Shown: one piece after another, positions 11,049 to 24,489 of the stretch
How positions within the stretch are numbered: the stretch's first letter is position 1
How the letters are laid out: the number at the start of each line of letters is the position of its first letter
Origin: Isoetes taiwanensis
Lineage: Eukaryota; Streptophyta; Lycopodiopsida; Isoetales; Isoetaceae
DNA length: 64,000 nt
Direction: 5' to 3'
Assembly (NCBI GenBank): GCA_021234155.1
Contig: JAJEKV010000083.1
Span: 2,938,241-3,002,240 of the forward strand
Notes under the pieces: generated by a model
The model's database searches: none
What the model was told of the DNA's origin: nothing
The model's input: the letters and a program-made list of their open reading frames with translations, nothing else
Position numbers and translations under genes: made by a program

Positions 11049-14000
11049 TATTATATTAGATGGTCTAATTACTTGCTATGACTTAAAAAAACCTCTTGTT
11101 TTCAATTTGTATCCAAAAGAAGGATTGCAACAATACCTTGGCGCATTAGGAGCCATTTAGTGAAGGTGTAAAATTACACATGCCTTTTTATAGTACTTTT
11201 GTGAAATTGGAATGTTGCCTTTATAAGGAGAATCTTTGTTGTGTATATTGTCAAGCGTAGATCCTTGTTTAATGGGGATTACCATGTAAAGCTTTGGAGG
11301 ATAGTTGGAAGTCCAGTTGGTACCATACATTGATGAAATGTTAAGGCATTGAAATCTCTCTCATACAAGACTTGCCACAAACCCGTGGAAAGGGATGGGT
11401 TAATAAGGTAACTAGAAAAATATAAATAAATGCACAAGATAAGATGGATTCTTATGGACAAGGATAAAGCCTAAGCCCATGGTTACATACGTACCACAAC
11501 AGTAACTTGTCTATAAAATTTGTCAATGACGATACATCACCTAAAAGTCTAAATTTGATGTAGTCATTCATGAATCGAAGTGGTCAATCGGATCCCTCGA
11601 CCACAACAAGTGTGTGCTAATATAGAGATGAGTACCACTTCATATTACAATGGTCAAGCAATTTCAAAAAGGTTATACATTGTGATTATTTATATGTCTT
11701 ATATAAAATGAAATGCTTGTGGGCAAAGTGCAAGGCGAGGGCCGCAGAGGTGGCAAATCCACTACCAAGCCTTGCATCAAGACCCTATATGGAAACCCAC
11801 AAGGGCATTTTATATAAAATATGAAATATAAAATGGACGAGGGATTTTTTTTTTTAGAGGTTTTTTTGTTTACGTTGGCAAAAGAGGGTTAAATACCAAA
11901 CAAAGTTAAGAGTTTATAAATTTGCACCTCACAATTTAGAATGAATAAACACTAGTTATGGTGCGGCGCTGCGGGCTTTAGTAACAATCCTATAGCCAAC
12001 CATTGTTTCTTAGGTACATAAAATACTTTATTTGTGGAAAGAGACGATATTAGATAAGAAATTGAGCCCCCGAATGGACCAAGTTAAACAATAAATAAAT
12101 CACACAGCAATGTCATAAAACGGCGAAGAGTCATAAAACAACCACTCCATTGTGTAGGCACTTACCTTTGAGTAATATAAAAGGTAAAGATGTTCTTAAC
12201 CCTAGAGCAAGCCTAATGGGGCACTTATATTTTAGAGCAAAGGTTTCTGTTATAAAAATGTTAGTGACTACACTTGCAAATACATTGATGCCACTTTTCA
12301 TTACGATTTGGAGAAACAACATTCACATGAAATGGGAAAATCCATTAAGCCAAGCTATTAGAAGCCCAAGTAATCACAAAGGCCTAAAAAAAATTTCACA
12401 TTTGTGTTTTACCATTCCAACCTTCAAAAGCATAATTTGATGCTAACACTTGCACTTGTAATTGTGTTTCTTTTAGGTGTCAAGTGATAGGCTTGTTTGT
12501 TTAGTAGTAAATATATATTTTATGTTTTTGGACCCTTTTCCAATAGAAGTGTTAGAAGCTTTGTATTTCTACATCAATTCTATATGGGGTAGTTTTCTAG
12601 ACATGGTAGGGATATCCACATAATTGTAAAGTGTCAATTTGATAATTATGAGATTCAGTTCTTATGTGCCACCTTCATAATAATGATGTGTGAACGCCAA
12701 GTTCTGCAGTGGGCTTTATTTAATTAGTTAATTTGTTTGTTCGTTGTAAAAAACGACAATGTTTTTGGTCTAAATTCTTGACATTTCACCCGTCTAGCTC
12801 TTTGTTTAACTCTTTGTTGCATGTGAACACATCAACCAAATACCAACAAAATGATTTATATAAACTTGTTTTGACACTTGAAATACCAAAATTTATAGAT
12901 AAGCATAGTCCACCTTAGTGTATTTGATACAACCTTCAACAAAACTTCGTTAATATACATTATTAACCACATTGAACAAAACCTGTCTAATATGCAAAAT
13001 GCAAACTCCGAAATGCGATGTCGGTTTTTGTTGGGAAAAACTACAAAAGCAACATGTTTTCACTATAAACATCTCCGAATCAGAATAACAAAGGCCTTAG
13101 CATTGAAAAAGTAAAGATGGGGCAAAGATACCGTCAAAATCAACTTCGTGCTGCCAAAACATCCTCAGAAACCAAATAACAAAGGCCTTTAGAAAGCAAA
13201 GATTGAAGAAAAATAAAATGGGGCAAAGATAATGTCAAAATCTTGAAACAAAAAGTGCCAAGAAAGAAATGATGTACAACATCCTGGTGATAAATGTGTG
13301 AAGCGGCCAGGAGAAATAACAATTATTCCTTAGCACAACATATTGCTTATCCGGGCAATTGTTTCTATCAAAACGATATTACACTTTAATCGCCCATTTT
13401 TGATGGTAGAACAAATGATGTAATGTATCATAACTCATACAGTGCTTCTTTTGGGTCAATAATGGTCTCCCTCTCCCTTGTAGCAATATTATATAGAAAA
13501 GTCGGAATATAAGATAAAACAGTAGAGAGATTTTAGTGGGTCTACACTCAAATATAAGATAAAACAAATGGAGAAATTTGAAAATTCGTATTTGCATGTG
13601 TGCAATAGCTTAACTCTTTGGAATATGAAGCTCAATCTCAATCTACTTATTTTTAGTTGTCCGTGCACATGTATGCTATCCCATAAACAATCTAATGCAT
13701 TGTCCAAATGCAAAGATTTTGCCATGGAGAAGCAAATACCATTAGGCACCGTGACCGCTTCACGCCCAAGATTTCTAGTTAGTCATGATAGGAGGGACCC
13801 ATAATACACTGCTGAGATGTTCAAATGCCATATTTTACTTTCGATCTATGTAACTTGTTCCGATTTCAAGAAAATTATTAAGACGATATCCCTTTGGCAC
13901 AATAATAATAATACATTGGCAATTGTATATATAGAGTTAGATTTGGATGCTAAAAGAGTCTTCGCTTACAAATGTACCCGATTTCTTAAGAGACAATCGA

Positions 14001-17000
14001 AAAAGACAGAAAAACTTGTTCCCATTTACGTAGGCCGAGGGATAACCTATTATTGCTGAATGAGGCTGGTACCTTCGATTTTATAATTACCAAGAAATAA
14101 TGGAAGGCGAGGAGGAGAATTTGCATAGTAATTTGCAACAAAAGCATAGGGATTAACATTGCATTTTGCATATGCATTAAGTTGAAACACAGAGTCGAGG
14201 ATAATCAAATCAAGCACTTCTTTAATGTCATTTGTTCGTTGCTCCTCAAAGAAAGCATGTCATTTCACTGTATAAGAAATATAGCTATCCGCCGAGTAAC
14301 AAGAACCAATTAGCAATTAGAATATAAGATAAGTCTTCACGTCAATTTAGATAACTCCACTTAGTCATCAATTTAGATACTTGGTTTTGTTAGTCATAGA
14401 AAATGCACCCTAAACCCGAAAGAAGGAAAAGCTTTACCTCCCTTTTGCTTTGCTTCATGACTCTCCTCGATTGAAATTCTGTGTTGGAATGCCATAGATG
14501 GTTAATCGAATTACCAAAAGTCATAGATAGCTCAAAGCGCATCAATCGCTCCAACACATTTAACTACTTATTCTAGGAAAATGCCTACCATATAGCATAT
14601 TAGCAATGAAATATTTATCAAATCTTCTCGTGGTCCATTCCGCATCAAGCATAAAGAATCGAATGCCCGCAAATCACCTCTCCAAAACACAAACAAGGGC
14701 TCAAAAAATCAAAGTTCCTAAGCGGTGGTATGCATTTCATGATCACGATTTTGTTAGCATCCTTACCATTTCTCTAATAAAACAAAGTACCAAAGCCATG
14801 CATAATTCGACTACATTGGCCATGCCAAATCTAGCTATTTTAGCCATGCGATCCCACGATGCATAGTTAAACCCAAAGGAATGTCAAAAAATATTTACCT
14901 AGCATAAACCATCGCCGGAAGGCAGACATTGGCTCATGTTTCTTCAAAATCCCATCCGGGTAAGAGGTCTCAGACCTTTGCTTGCAGTGAGAACAAAGAT
15001 AATGGATCCAAATTTCTTACCTCAAGCAACTTAGCTATCAGGCAGCCAATCCGCTCAATGTTCCTCCATTCCGGTGCCAAATTCCTTCAATAAGAATGGA
15101 GCAAGACCCAAGAGCACCCGTGACCTGCTTTTAGGTTCACACCGGAGATGTTTGTGAAGAGGGCACCAAGAAGAGCAAAAAAATGTGCATTGAAAAGGAG
15201 CCGCACCATAGCGAGTTGGAGAAAAATGAAGAAAATGTTTGAGGTCGCCATGGAATAAGATGCATGTCAATCACAAAACTTTGGTCATCTTCTTCTAATA
15301 AGCCAAAACCCTTTCAACCAAATACTTCGATTTGAAAACCTTTACGGCTCAGCTTGAAATTTGTGATTTGCTGAATCCATCTCCATTTTAAACCTAATAA
15401 AAGAAATCATAGAAGGAGGGCCATGATCTTGGGCTATTTCTTCTACTCCAAAATATAGGCAACAACGAGCCTCCTATGCTTGTTGAACTATGCCTTCAGA
15501 GTCTTGTATGCATAGTATGCAACCTAAGCCATGAGGGAAAGACCTAAGGATTTGCATGCAACCAAGGAGCACCTAGATTTTGCAGCTCACCGGATTGGTA
15601 TAGTAGGCTTGCTTACCTAAACGGGACCAAACGTGGCTCTCATGCCATGCCCATCCGACCAAAAAAAATTGGGGACTGATAGTTTGAGAGCCCTCCATAG
15701 TTCAATTTAAATCATGAAAAAGCCACAGCCGATTTTTGGAATGTTGAAAAATTTTCCGTCCGCAAAAACCCCATAACCTTAGGAAACTAACCTTAAAAAA
15801 TCTAAAAGTTTTCCACTTGATGGAAAACCTAATTTAAACAATAGGATTTCATGAGACGAAGGTACACTTTTGCATAAGAATTAATATGAAGATAACATTA
15901 ACATATGGAAATAATTTCAAAGAGATGTTATGAAGGATTAATCAAAGACATCATCAAGGATTAAGCACAAGACATCATCTCAGGATCACATGTTGATCAT
16001 GTCTAAATGCAATCTAGGATCATGTTTCAATATCTTGGCTAGAACATACATAAAATGTTTGCAAGGTGTATATTGTTGTTTTGTTGTTCTATCTAAGAAA
16101 TCTTCACATGTGCACTCGATATTTGCATTCTTTTGTAGGTTTCATGGTCCTTCTAATACAAAAGTCAACATCTAATTGAGGCGTGATGACTTTCATTGAT
16201 AGCAGCTGACATTCAAACTGTAGAGCTTGTTCAAGTCCCGACTTCCTTCCCCAATTTTGTTCTTTATTCATACGTTTTCCAAACCACACCAGAATCGACA
16301 TAGTGTTATCGCCCGTGGGTAGAGTCATTTTGCATGGATTGATCCATCTAAGTTGAGTAGTTCCCCTCTCTAATACTCCCCAACTTTCAACGCTTAGTTT
16401 GACCCGAAGATCGACCGGCATTCAACCGGTCTAGCTGACACATGTTCGTGACAAAATCAAACTTCTCGTATGACCTCCATTCCATTTGCTATCCTTGCCC
16501 TCAGAAAAACATGGTGCCGCTATTCATCCGTAATGATCTTATTATTGATAAAGGAGTTGCACTTCCCCGCCATTTGGTTCTAATTTTTTCCCCGACACTT
16601 TACCGCTGCCTCGCCCAATTCTTCTAATAGCCCACTCTTCTTGAGGAACATCAAACTCATGGACAATATAGGTAGCTTCATCAAATGACTATGTTACGCC
16701 TTATTGATGCATCAACTTTAATTTAGACCAAGTGTGAGCCCTCTTATCTAGTCGATGGCTACCCAATCCCTTGTCCCTATTGTACACCAACTATCTTTAG
16801 TCCGCTAAGAACTATATAATTATTCCCTCAGGAATTTGTGGTACCTAATTCCAAGATGCAAAGAGAGTTGAATTAACTGCATTGACACAAACTAAAGGAC
16901 TTACCATGCCGCTAGTGGGAGGCTTATTCTAATGTAACTAGAAATTACGATGCGCATCGCCGCCGTCGATCGGCTCGATGGGCTTTTTTTTTGTTTCTAT

Positions 17001-18560
17001 GCATGATTTCAATGAAAAGATAAGAACGCATGCCCCCTTTCTTCTTTCTCGGGGCTGCCTTCCCCGGTTCAGTTCCGAAAGCTTTCTAAAGAAGGAAGTA
17101 TAGGGCTATTGCCGATAATACGTATCCGCCTTTTGTTGACTCGAAAGTATAGCGTTAATTGGCGTTGATAAGATTGAGTAAAAATCCGGCAGGACGGAGG
17201 GGCATTGTTTCGATATCAATCGTCATGGATTTGCCGCCGCCATTTGCCTTCGTGACAATTTAGGAAGTCCGGTTTGTTTACGCTTTTAGTCAGCTTTCGT
17301 GACATAGTAAAGCCTCTCGTTCTATCCGAAAAGCCCTAAGCGGCCACGAGGTAAAGTTTCCAAAGCAATGTTGATTCTTGCTTCCATTGGCGAGTCCCAA
17401 TGAGGTTGAGTGAAATGGCCGGCTTCTATGGTGACTAGATAGGGCTTTCCGCCCATAAGATGAGGACCGAGGACGCCTTTGTAAAATGGAAGCCCGTTAA
17501 GAAATGAAGACTTTGCCCCTCGTTCCCATGGGAAGTCTCTACCGTGTTGAAACAGAGGGAGAATTATCATGTAGAGTCTTCCAATCCTTCCGGAGTTGGA
17601 GGATTTTTTTTATCCGATGCGCTTGGGTAATTCGACATTTTGTTTAGGCTTCGATTAAATTTGTGCTTTTTCTCTTTAGCTTTTTTTTTTTGTTCAACCA
17701 TATGTTCGGTTTGGACCATTGGAAGTGGTAGGCAAATTTTGATTTTAAAATTTAATGGCCTTTGATTTGGCATAAAACACGGAATATTCCAAAGATCAAT
17801 GGTCGGAATCAAAGATGCAAAAAAAAACCCATAAGGAAAGAAAAATAACGAAAAGTATAAATGGCGCTTTGGTAAAAAAAGATGCCATTGGTATTATGTT
17901 GGAGAAGGGCATTCCATAAAACGTGAATAACTAGAGGGCATTTGGTGAAGCTTAAAATTTGAGGGATATACGTTTGATGAAGGACTATTTCAAAACGTAA
18001 ATGCAACTAGAGCTTCGCTCATCATTTTATCCGGGCCATTAGCACTGCCTTACATGGCCCCGCTTTTTCTCGAATTTCTACTGTGTCAATCAAGAACGGC
18101 CCTCCTACCGAAGTTCTTAGTTACTTTTTGCATTCGAGGTTTTACATTACATTCACCATCTACATCTCATTCAAGCTTTTACCTTTGATTCTCAAGCTTT
18201 TACCCCTCGATTTTGGAGCTCCAAGAAATTCTTATCAGAGAATGCAATCCAAGTTGCATCCATATTAATAGAATTTGTCCAGGTTGCACACCGATTATAA
18301 TTTTCTTAGATGGTTTCCATGAGCATAATTTTTGCTCTTGACTTCAAGTCGTATGTGTTTTTTGGTTCCCATGCAACTTTAGACCCGACCTTGTCGTGTG
18401 GCCCTGGCCCGTGAATCGCCTCGTCTTTCGTATAAGAGGACCTTTCGCCTCCCAAACCAGGGTCGATGCATGTAATCCTCTTCCTCAGATTGCAACAAGC
18501 CGCCTGTGACACCGGGGTCCAAGCAAGGTCGCCACAGTAATCCGATGGTGCCGAAAACTA
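11049..18560. other. Long gene-poor spacer
   Basis: In 7.5 kb I find no frame with recognisable motifs. Frames at 12150-12440 (+), 16421-16104 (-), 17570-17322 (-) and 17812-17567 (-) are short and overlap others on the opposite strand. An imperfect inverted repeat lies at 11,695-11,825. The region 16,940-17,560 has more GC than its surroundings and may be an unrecognised decayed element. Confidence 0.45.
11695..11825. repeat. Imperfect inverted repeat
   Basis: Words on the left (ATATAAAATG, CTTGTGGG, GCAAGGC) recur in reverse complement and in matching order on the right (GCCTTGC, CCCACAAG, CATTTTATATA). The arms are about 40 bp with gaps. It is a degenerate foldback with no coding content. 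Confidence 0.5.
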
Positions 18561-18589
18561 CCCCGGTCGAAAGGAGCACATAGAAAACA

Positions 18590-20310
18590 CACACAAAAAA
18601 CAGCTTGACTTGGGCACATGTGAGGGTGCCTTTTTTGGCTCGATTTTGGGGTCTCGGCGACAAATTAAACTTTTGCCGAATTTCCCAAATTCGCAAAGCG
18701 ATTTTCAAATTCTTAAATTCGGCAAAAGCGAATATCAAAAAAAGTGAAATTGAAATTAAGCTTGAATTTGAGATTCACGTGGGAAAATGCGGCCACTTCA
18801 TGTCACTCGGCGCCGTGATTTTGAAAACTAAATTCGCAAAAGCGAATTTCCGTTCGTCACCACAAATACCCACGCAGCGTAAAAAAAAAAAAAATATTGA
18901 AATTAAACTGTTAAGCGAAATTCGGCCTCCGAGGCAGCCCAAAAAAAATGAAATTAGCTTGCGAATTTTCGAATTGCAAGCAAATTTCAAAATTTTCTTC
19001 AAAAAATTCAAAAAAAGGGGGGGCAACTTAAGGGAGTTTGACTAATTCTCTTTGACTAGTTGTCAAATTCCGCTTTTTTAATTTCAGCCTCTATAAAAGA
19101 ATGCCTACTCTGGTCTTTCATATATGGCAAAACAAATGCCAAAGTGATCGTGGCTCTTCTAGTTTCGAAGTTTTGCCCAAAGATAGTGCAAAATTGTTTG
19201 ATAGGGTCCATTACAATGTCTGGATTAAATTATGAGGATGAAGGTCTATGAGCGAAGCTTTCGATGATGGCAATAGCGACTATTGGCGTGGATTCATCCG
19301 ATCAATCGATGCCGATAGCTCTACATCGGGCCCATTGCCACAAGTGCTAGTCGGCCCCGGTGTTTCAATATCATGCGGTGAGGTGGTTCGATGTATCCCG
19401 ATCCGCGCGACCGGGGTTTAGGCAGAACGGGCCCAGGAGTTCGTGTCCACGGCTATGTGTTCTTGAAAGAGACATATGATCTTATGATTGCTTCGTCAAC
19501 CAGGGTAGGCCTCCTACCATTCTGCGGCATCGTGATCGCAGACCGGATTTTGCTCTCCTTCCACGAGACCCAACAGCATGTTGTTTCCCGAGTGGGCTAG
19601 ATATGAGGGGACCTGTGGGAGCAATACCCGAGGGGCAATGCCATGTTGTAGTGCCCCGCTTTGGGGAATATATCACCCGCTGTACATCAAGAACTTGATC
19701 ATTGTTATAGGCATCCAACGACTAAAAATCATCTATGATTACATCTTATGGCACTCAAGGGCACCCAAAGAATTCAATGAGAGAGTTTACGCCTAAAATG
19801 GAACTATTTTTATCAAACATAGGACCTACTACTTGGATCGAAGACAAAGAACTCGTGAAAAACTGGCTAAGAAACCGGCAAGAACTCAAATTCAACTTGT
19901 AAATTGAACTCAAATTTGAACTTCACTCAAAATCGATTCAAAAATCGCCATGTAAACTTGCAAATGAAATGAACGTTTTCAGCTTTGAAATTCCTTTGCA
20001 ATTTCAAAATTTTGAAACCCGCTTAAGCGAATTTCAAAGCTGCACGCCGGACCATGCCCGCTATCAGTGGAATCGCCGACGCGGGAATTCGCTTTAAGCT
20101 GAATTTTCGTGCCACGGATAATCGCCACACACGCCAAGCAGTGGAATCGCCGGATCGCCTCGGAACAACACACGGCGGCCTTTCGATTTCGCAACTTTTT
20201 TTCGGCCCGGGTTCGCCATTAAGCTGAATTTCGGCGCCAATGGTCCCGAGCCAAAAAAGCGCATATACGATCCGGTTAGGTCGGGCCCAAAATGCCACAT
20301 AGAAACACAC
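18590..20310. repeat. Two blocks rich in GCGAATTT/AAATTCGC in inverted layout
   Basis: Block A (18,600-19,000) and block B (19,980-20,310) are both studded with GCGAATTT or its complement. Block A contains the hairpin AAATTCGC-AAAA-GCGAATTT near 18,832. The outer ends match in inverted orientation: CTTTTTTGGCTCG near 18,630 and its complement CGAGCCAAAAAAG near 20,255, each next to a GGCG..AAATT..CTT word. The intervening 19.0-19.98 kb shows no recognisable gene. A non-autonomous DNA transposon with long, decayed subterminal repeats would fit; the family is unknown. Confidence 0.4.
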
Positions 20311-21211
20311 CCTTATACGGAAGGGTATTTTGCAGTTTTCCCTTTGTAGTAAAATACAAAAATAGAGTACAAAATACGGAGTATACGGACCCAAACAATT
20401 TTGGGAAGGGAGCATCAATTTTTGAGTCACTGTGGAAGATCGATTCGTAATCGGAGACGGGTACGTGCTTTTTTTATGTTGATTCCGAATATGTATATTT
20501 GATGGTAGAGTTGTCTCCTAGCATTATCCTGAAATTTACGTATTGAACATCTAGCCTTTGCTATTTCATGTCTACCACGCCTATGTTTCAGATCTTGTAA
20601 ATTACCGATGGTTAATTTTAAAGCTGAGCTTATTGGATTAGCATGTAGACGAAACTGAGTTATTTATAGATTGTTTGTACCATTCTGCTAAAATCTCAGA
20701 TACAGAAGAAAAGCTTTTCATGGTCAGAATGCTATGGTTTCTGATGAAGGAAAGAAGATAAAATGCAAAAAGAATAGTGGATCTTCCTACTTACCACTGA
20801 ATTGCAGACCAATTTCTGTTAGATAAAAATGAGATTAGAGGTAATCCTATGAAGAAGCACCTTCATGTCAAGCTGACAAGCCAGCTGAATAGAAGACAAA
20901 GTTGCAAACGCAGCAAACTTTGATTTATAGCTGTCCAGCTGCGTTGCTAGAACCACTTCCCAATCATTGGTTTTGTCACGCTGACCAACATGAAGCATGA
21001 AAATGGGTAAACACCTTAATTATTTTACTTCTGAAGGCAAAATAGAGTAAAACACATGACCTTGTATATCCCATCTAGCTATTCCTGTCTTTAGTAATAC
21101 AGAAAAGAGAATGTAAACTGAATTTTAACATGTTTGGTTCATTGATAATCCCATAGATCCCAAATGTAAGTACTTATTGTTTGAAATCTGACATTTCTAT
21201 TCAGCACGCGC
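20311..21211. other. Spacer upstream of the PER1-like gene
   Basis: No reading frame with motifs is present. This stretch should hold the 5' UTR and promoter of the PER1-like gene that starts at 21,212, but no TATA box in a convincing position or other element could be fixed. Confidence 0.3.
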
Positions 21212-23009
21212 ATGGGGATGGTTCCTTTCGCCTTCATTTTGCTTGTTTTGTTTACTTTTTCACTTGGCCTGTGAAGCCAGTGAAGGATAGGGATCCTAGC
21301 TATAGGTATTTTTCTCTCTTGCTTGCAACAACAATAGAATATGGCGTTTATATTCCACTAATGTGGCATTTCAGGGCATGTGGGAAGTCTGTGAAAAAGT
21401 GGATGTGTTGGAGAAAATTGCTTTCCTTCATGTAATGTTTCAGCAAATGGAGCAAATGTTCGTGAAGTTAATCAAGGGCCATTATTATTGAAATGGAGCC
21501 AGTGGGATTGTCGAGGTGAATGTCAATATCAGTGTATGATGAGAAAGGAATCTAAAAAGCACCGGGCATGTTCCTCTCAAGTATCATGGGAAGTGGCCTT
21601 TTAACGATCCTGGGCATTCAGGTAACTTAAATTTTGGTTTCACATAACCTAAGATGAAATACATTCCTTTGGTAGTGGTACCATAAAAATAGGTGAAACG
21701 AATTGATACGTTTATTCAGTTGGGCGTTAGAGTCGCTGAATTTCTTGGCTAGAAAAGCTTTTGCAATAGGCATCTACCAGAACTTCCTTTATTCTTTGGT
21801 TGTTCTGTGGTTATCCTCATCTTAGTGTTGAAGGTTTCTGTCAAGGTACCATCTTTGTCCTGAGATCGACATAAGTGGAATGGTGGTTTCTAATGTCTTG
21901 ATATCTGCAGTAACATGTTCTGACTTCTAACCATGTGGCAAAATGCATACTTTCTAAGCACGCGAATCTGAATGAATAAGCATGTAATATTAAATCTTGT
22001 ACAAAAGAAGTCACAGCTTATAATGATGGACCAACTTTGCTAGGTCATTTTACTTCCCAAATCATGCATTTATTCAGGATATGTGTTCCACTTTTCATTC
22101 CCATGCTGTCTTATTTATCTTGCTCACCAAAGTCGAATATGTGTTTGTGTGACAGGAACCTGCATCTGTTGTTTTCTCACTTCTGAATCTTCTTTGTACA
22201 TATTTCGGATTGTCATCATTCTTGATTCACTGGTGTACACTAAACTACCACAAAGGTTACAAGGGAGAAGAGGCCCATATTATGAGTTTGTCGGCTTGTG
22301 GACAATTTATGGTCTCCTATCAATCAATGCATGGTTCTGGAGTGCCATCTTCCACACAAGGTAAATTTAGAAGGATGTCTTTTCTTGTCAACACACTGCT
22401 GATAACGCATTGTCCAGGGACATGCATGCTACGGAAAGGCTAGATTACTCATCAGCAATTGCCTTGCTTGGTTACTCCTTTATACTCGCAATTCTTCGCA
22501 CATTTAGCATAAAGTCTGAAGCTGCAAGGGTGATGGTATCTGCGCCCATTGTAGCATTTGTTTCTACCCATATCCTATATCTCAATTTCTATGAGTTCGA
22601 TTATGGTGAGTATTTTATTGACAATTTCTATTGATGAGAGTTTTATGCAATGCATTTTCCTTGTAAGCGAATTTGCGTGAGGATGATTATTTGACATTAT
22701 CCATTTTCAGGTTTCAATATGCTAGTATGCCTCATAATGGGAATCATACAGCTAGTTCTATGGCTTGGATGGTCTGTGTTTACCAAACATCCTTCATCAG
22801 TAAGGTTATGGATTGTGATAGTTGGCACGGTACTGGCAATGCTTTTCGAGGTTTTCGGGATTTCCTCCTGTTAAGGGCTGCCTTAGATGCACACATGCAG
22901 TCTGGCATGCAATCACTATTCCACTAACTTATATCTGGTGGGGCTTTATTAAAAGCGATGCATCTTGGAGAACAAATTCTTTAGAGAGCCAACCAAGAAG
23001 GTGGAGTAG
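21212..23009 (+). pseudogene. PER1/PGAP3-like GPI-lipid remodelling protein, five exons, frameshifted
   Basis: PER1 (PGAP3 in animals) is a seven-helix protein of the ER/Golgi that remodels GPI-anchor lipids and belongs to the CREST hydrolase superfamily. The exons read as 21212-21305 (ATG, hydrophobic signal peptide, then DRDPSYR), 21375-21621 (SGCVGENCF, WSQWDC..EC.Y.CMM, PLKYHGKWPF), 22156-22360 (EPASVVFSLLN, LWTIYGLLSINAWFWSAIFH), 22418-22605 (LDYSSAIALLG, HILYLNFY) and 22711-23009 (VWHAITIPLTYIWW, ending KKVE then TAG). All four introns have GT and AG ends in the expected places. The frame breaks at least six times: in exon 1, at A-runs 21394-21398 and 21554-21558, near 21,605, near 22,228, and around 22,860-22,990. 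Exon 4 is clean. It is either a duplicated, non-processed pseudogene or a gene damaged by assembly indels. Confidence 0.85.
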
Positions 23010-23662
23010 AGCTATTCAAACTGTACATGTCTCGAAATGTCACTTAATGAGATGGTCCACTTTTTGTAAAATGGACAGCCTTCAGAAAATTTTATTCCAA
23101 TTGCTAATTGCTACCTATTCTGTGCACGCTTTATGTAACATTTATAATCAAGAATATGGGATTCCTCCCTCTCATCCATTGCATGAATGTGCACGCAAAC
23201 AAGACACAAGACTTGTATGTTATTTTGCAAGAGGAAATGGGTTTAGATTCAAAAGAACTTTTCTTTCATTTGGAAGTGGATGTATTCCATGGTGAAAATT
23301 TTAATAGAGAATAGACGAGGGAGAAAGAATGTGATTTTGATGAAATGAGAATGCAGGAGCATCCTCATCCACCAGTCTATTTGCAATGACCTGAACTTGA
23401 TATTCACATTTGCCAACCAGTGTGAAATGAAAAATTACGTAAAAGGATAAAAAGATCTAAGAGCTAAAATGCTTACAGCCCATCAATCCCTCAAATATTT
23501 GCTTGCTTGGAGTTGGTATGAGGTAGTCCCTCAAATATGGATTTTGCTTGCTTGGATGAGTTGGTATGAGGTAGTGCACTTTAGATTGTAAAATTGACAT
23601 TGTGATAGGTTGCTGCAATGAGCAGTCTCACACAGCTCAGACCATGTGAAATTAATATTGTT
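23010..23662. other. Spacer after PER1-like gene
   Basis: No motif-bearing frame is present. The phrase 'ttgcttgcttgga...gttggtatgaggtagt' is repeated near 23,500 and 23,545, a short local duplication. Part of this stretch is probably the 3' UTR of the PER1-like gene. Confidence 0.35.
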
Positions 23663-23766
23663 TAAGAGGGGGTTAACGTTTCCCCTAGGGGTTATGTGAA
23701 ACAATTCACGAGGGGGCCAAGTGGATATTTCACATGACCCTCGAGAGGGAAAAGTTGAACCCCTTA
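23663..23766. repeat. Inverted repeat, arms about 39 bp
   Basis: The left arm (23663-23701) and right arm (23728-23766) pair over almost 40 bp with scattered mismatches; both contain TAAG, TTCCC, GAGGG-type and ATGTGAAA words in complementary order. The loop is 26 nt. It resembles a small MITE or a strong stem-loop. Confidence 0.7.
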
Positions 23767-24489
23767 AATCTGGGGTGGACGAGATTATCCAATCTGAGCT
23801 GTATCATTGAAACTTCAATGCCCAAGATCTACTGCAACAGATTATCATGATAATCTGCTACAATTATCAAGATAGTCTCCCATGCAATTCATTCTTTGTC
23901 TTAACTGTGTTTGATCTGAGGGCTGCCAACCCCGATGCCCCTGATTTAAGGGCCATGAGTAGCCTATTATAGGAATGAGCTTCGAGCTCTTCTAGCCATC
24001 AATTTTTAAGTCTGTAAATATGCTGTAAATATCCCAACCATCTAACAATTTTAGAGACAAGTTTTACTAGCAGAGGATTTTAATGGTAGAGACCTTATGA
24101 CGGGAGGAGCCAGGGGAATAGAATTCATATAATATGCATTCCCCTGCAAAAGAATCCATTGCTTGAAAGTTCCCATATCCTACGACAAGCAAATGCAATT
24201 AGATTAACTTATCAGAATTGCATGAGAGTTTATATTAAGTCCATACCAAGGGCCAACCCTTTCCACGAAGTCCAGGGATTTGAACCCTGATAGACAAATT
24301 GCCTATTTCCAATGCTTTTTCTGCACCATTCCAAACTGCGCTCTTAGTAATTATTGCATGGGAAGTCGATATAGTGGCTTAATCATAGGGAATCAACAAC
24401 AGGAATATTTCAGCTGCAGTATTATTCATGAACTTGCCAACTGGGTGGCGCTTGCAAAATAGATTTCCAGTTCTATCAATTCCTCATAG
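23767..24489. other. Spacer, no gene seen
   Basis: No coding frame is supported. A 60-codon plus-strand frame at 24280-24462 lies on the strand opposite to, and just downstream of, the PPR pseudogene and has no motif. Confidence 0.35.

Noticed and set aside
19391-19718. Overlapping frames in a GC-rich patch
   Set aside because: No motif on either strand; openness on both strands follows from the base composition.
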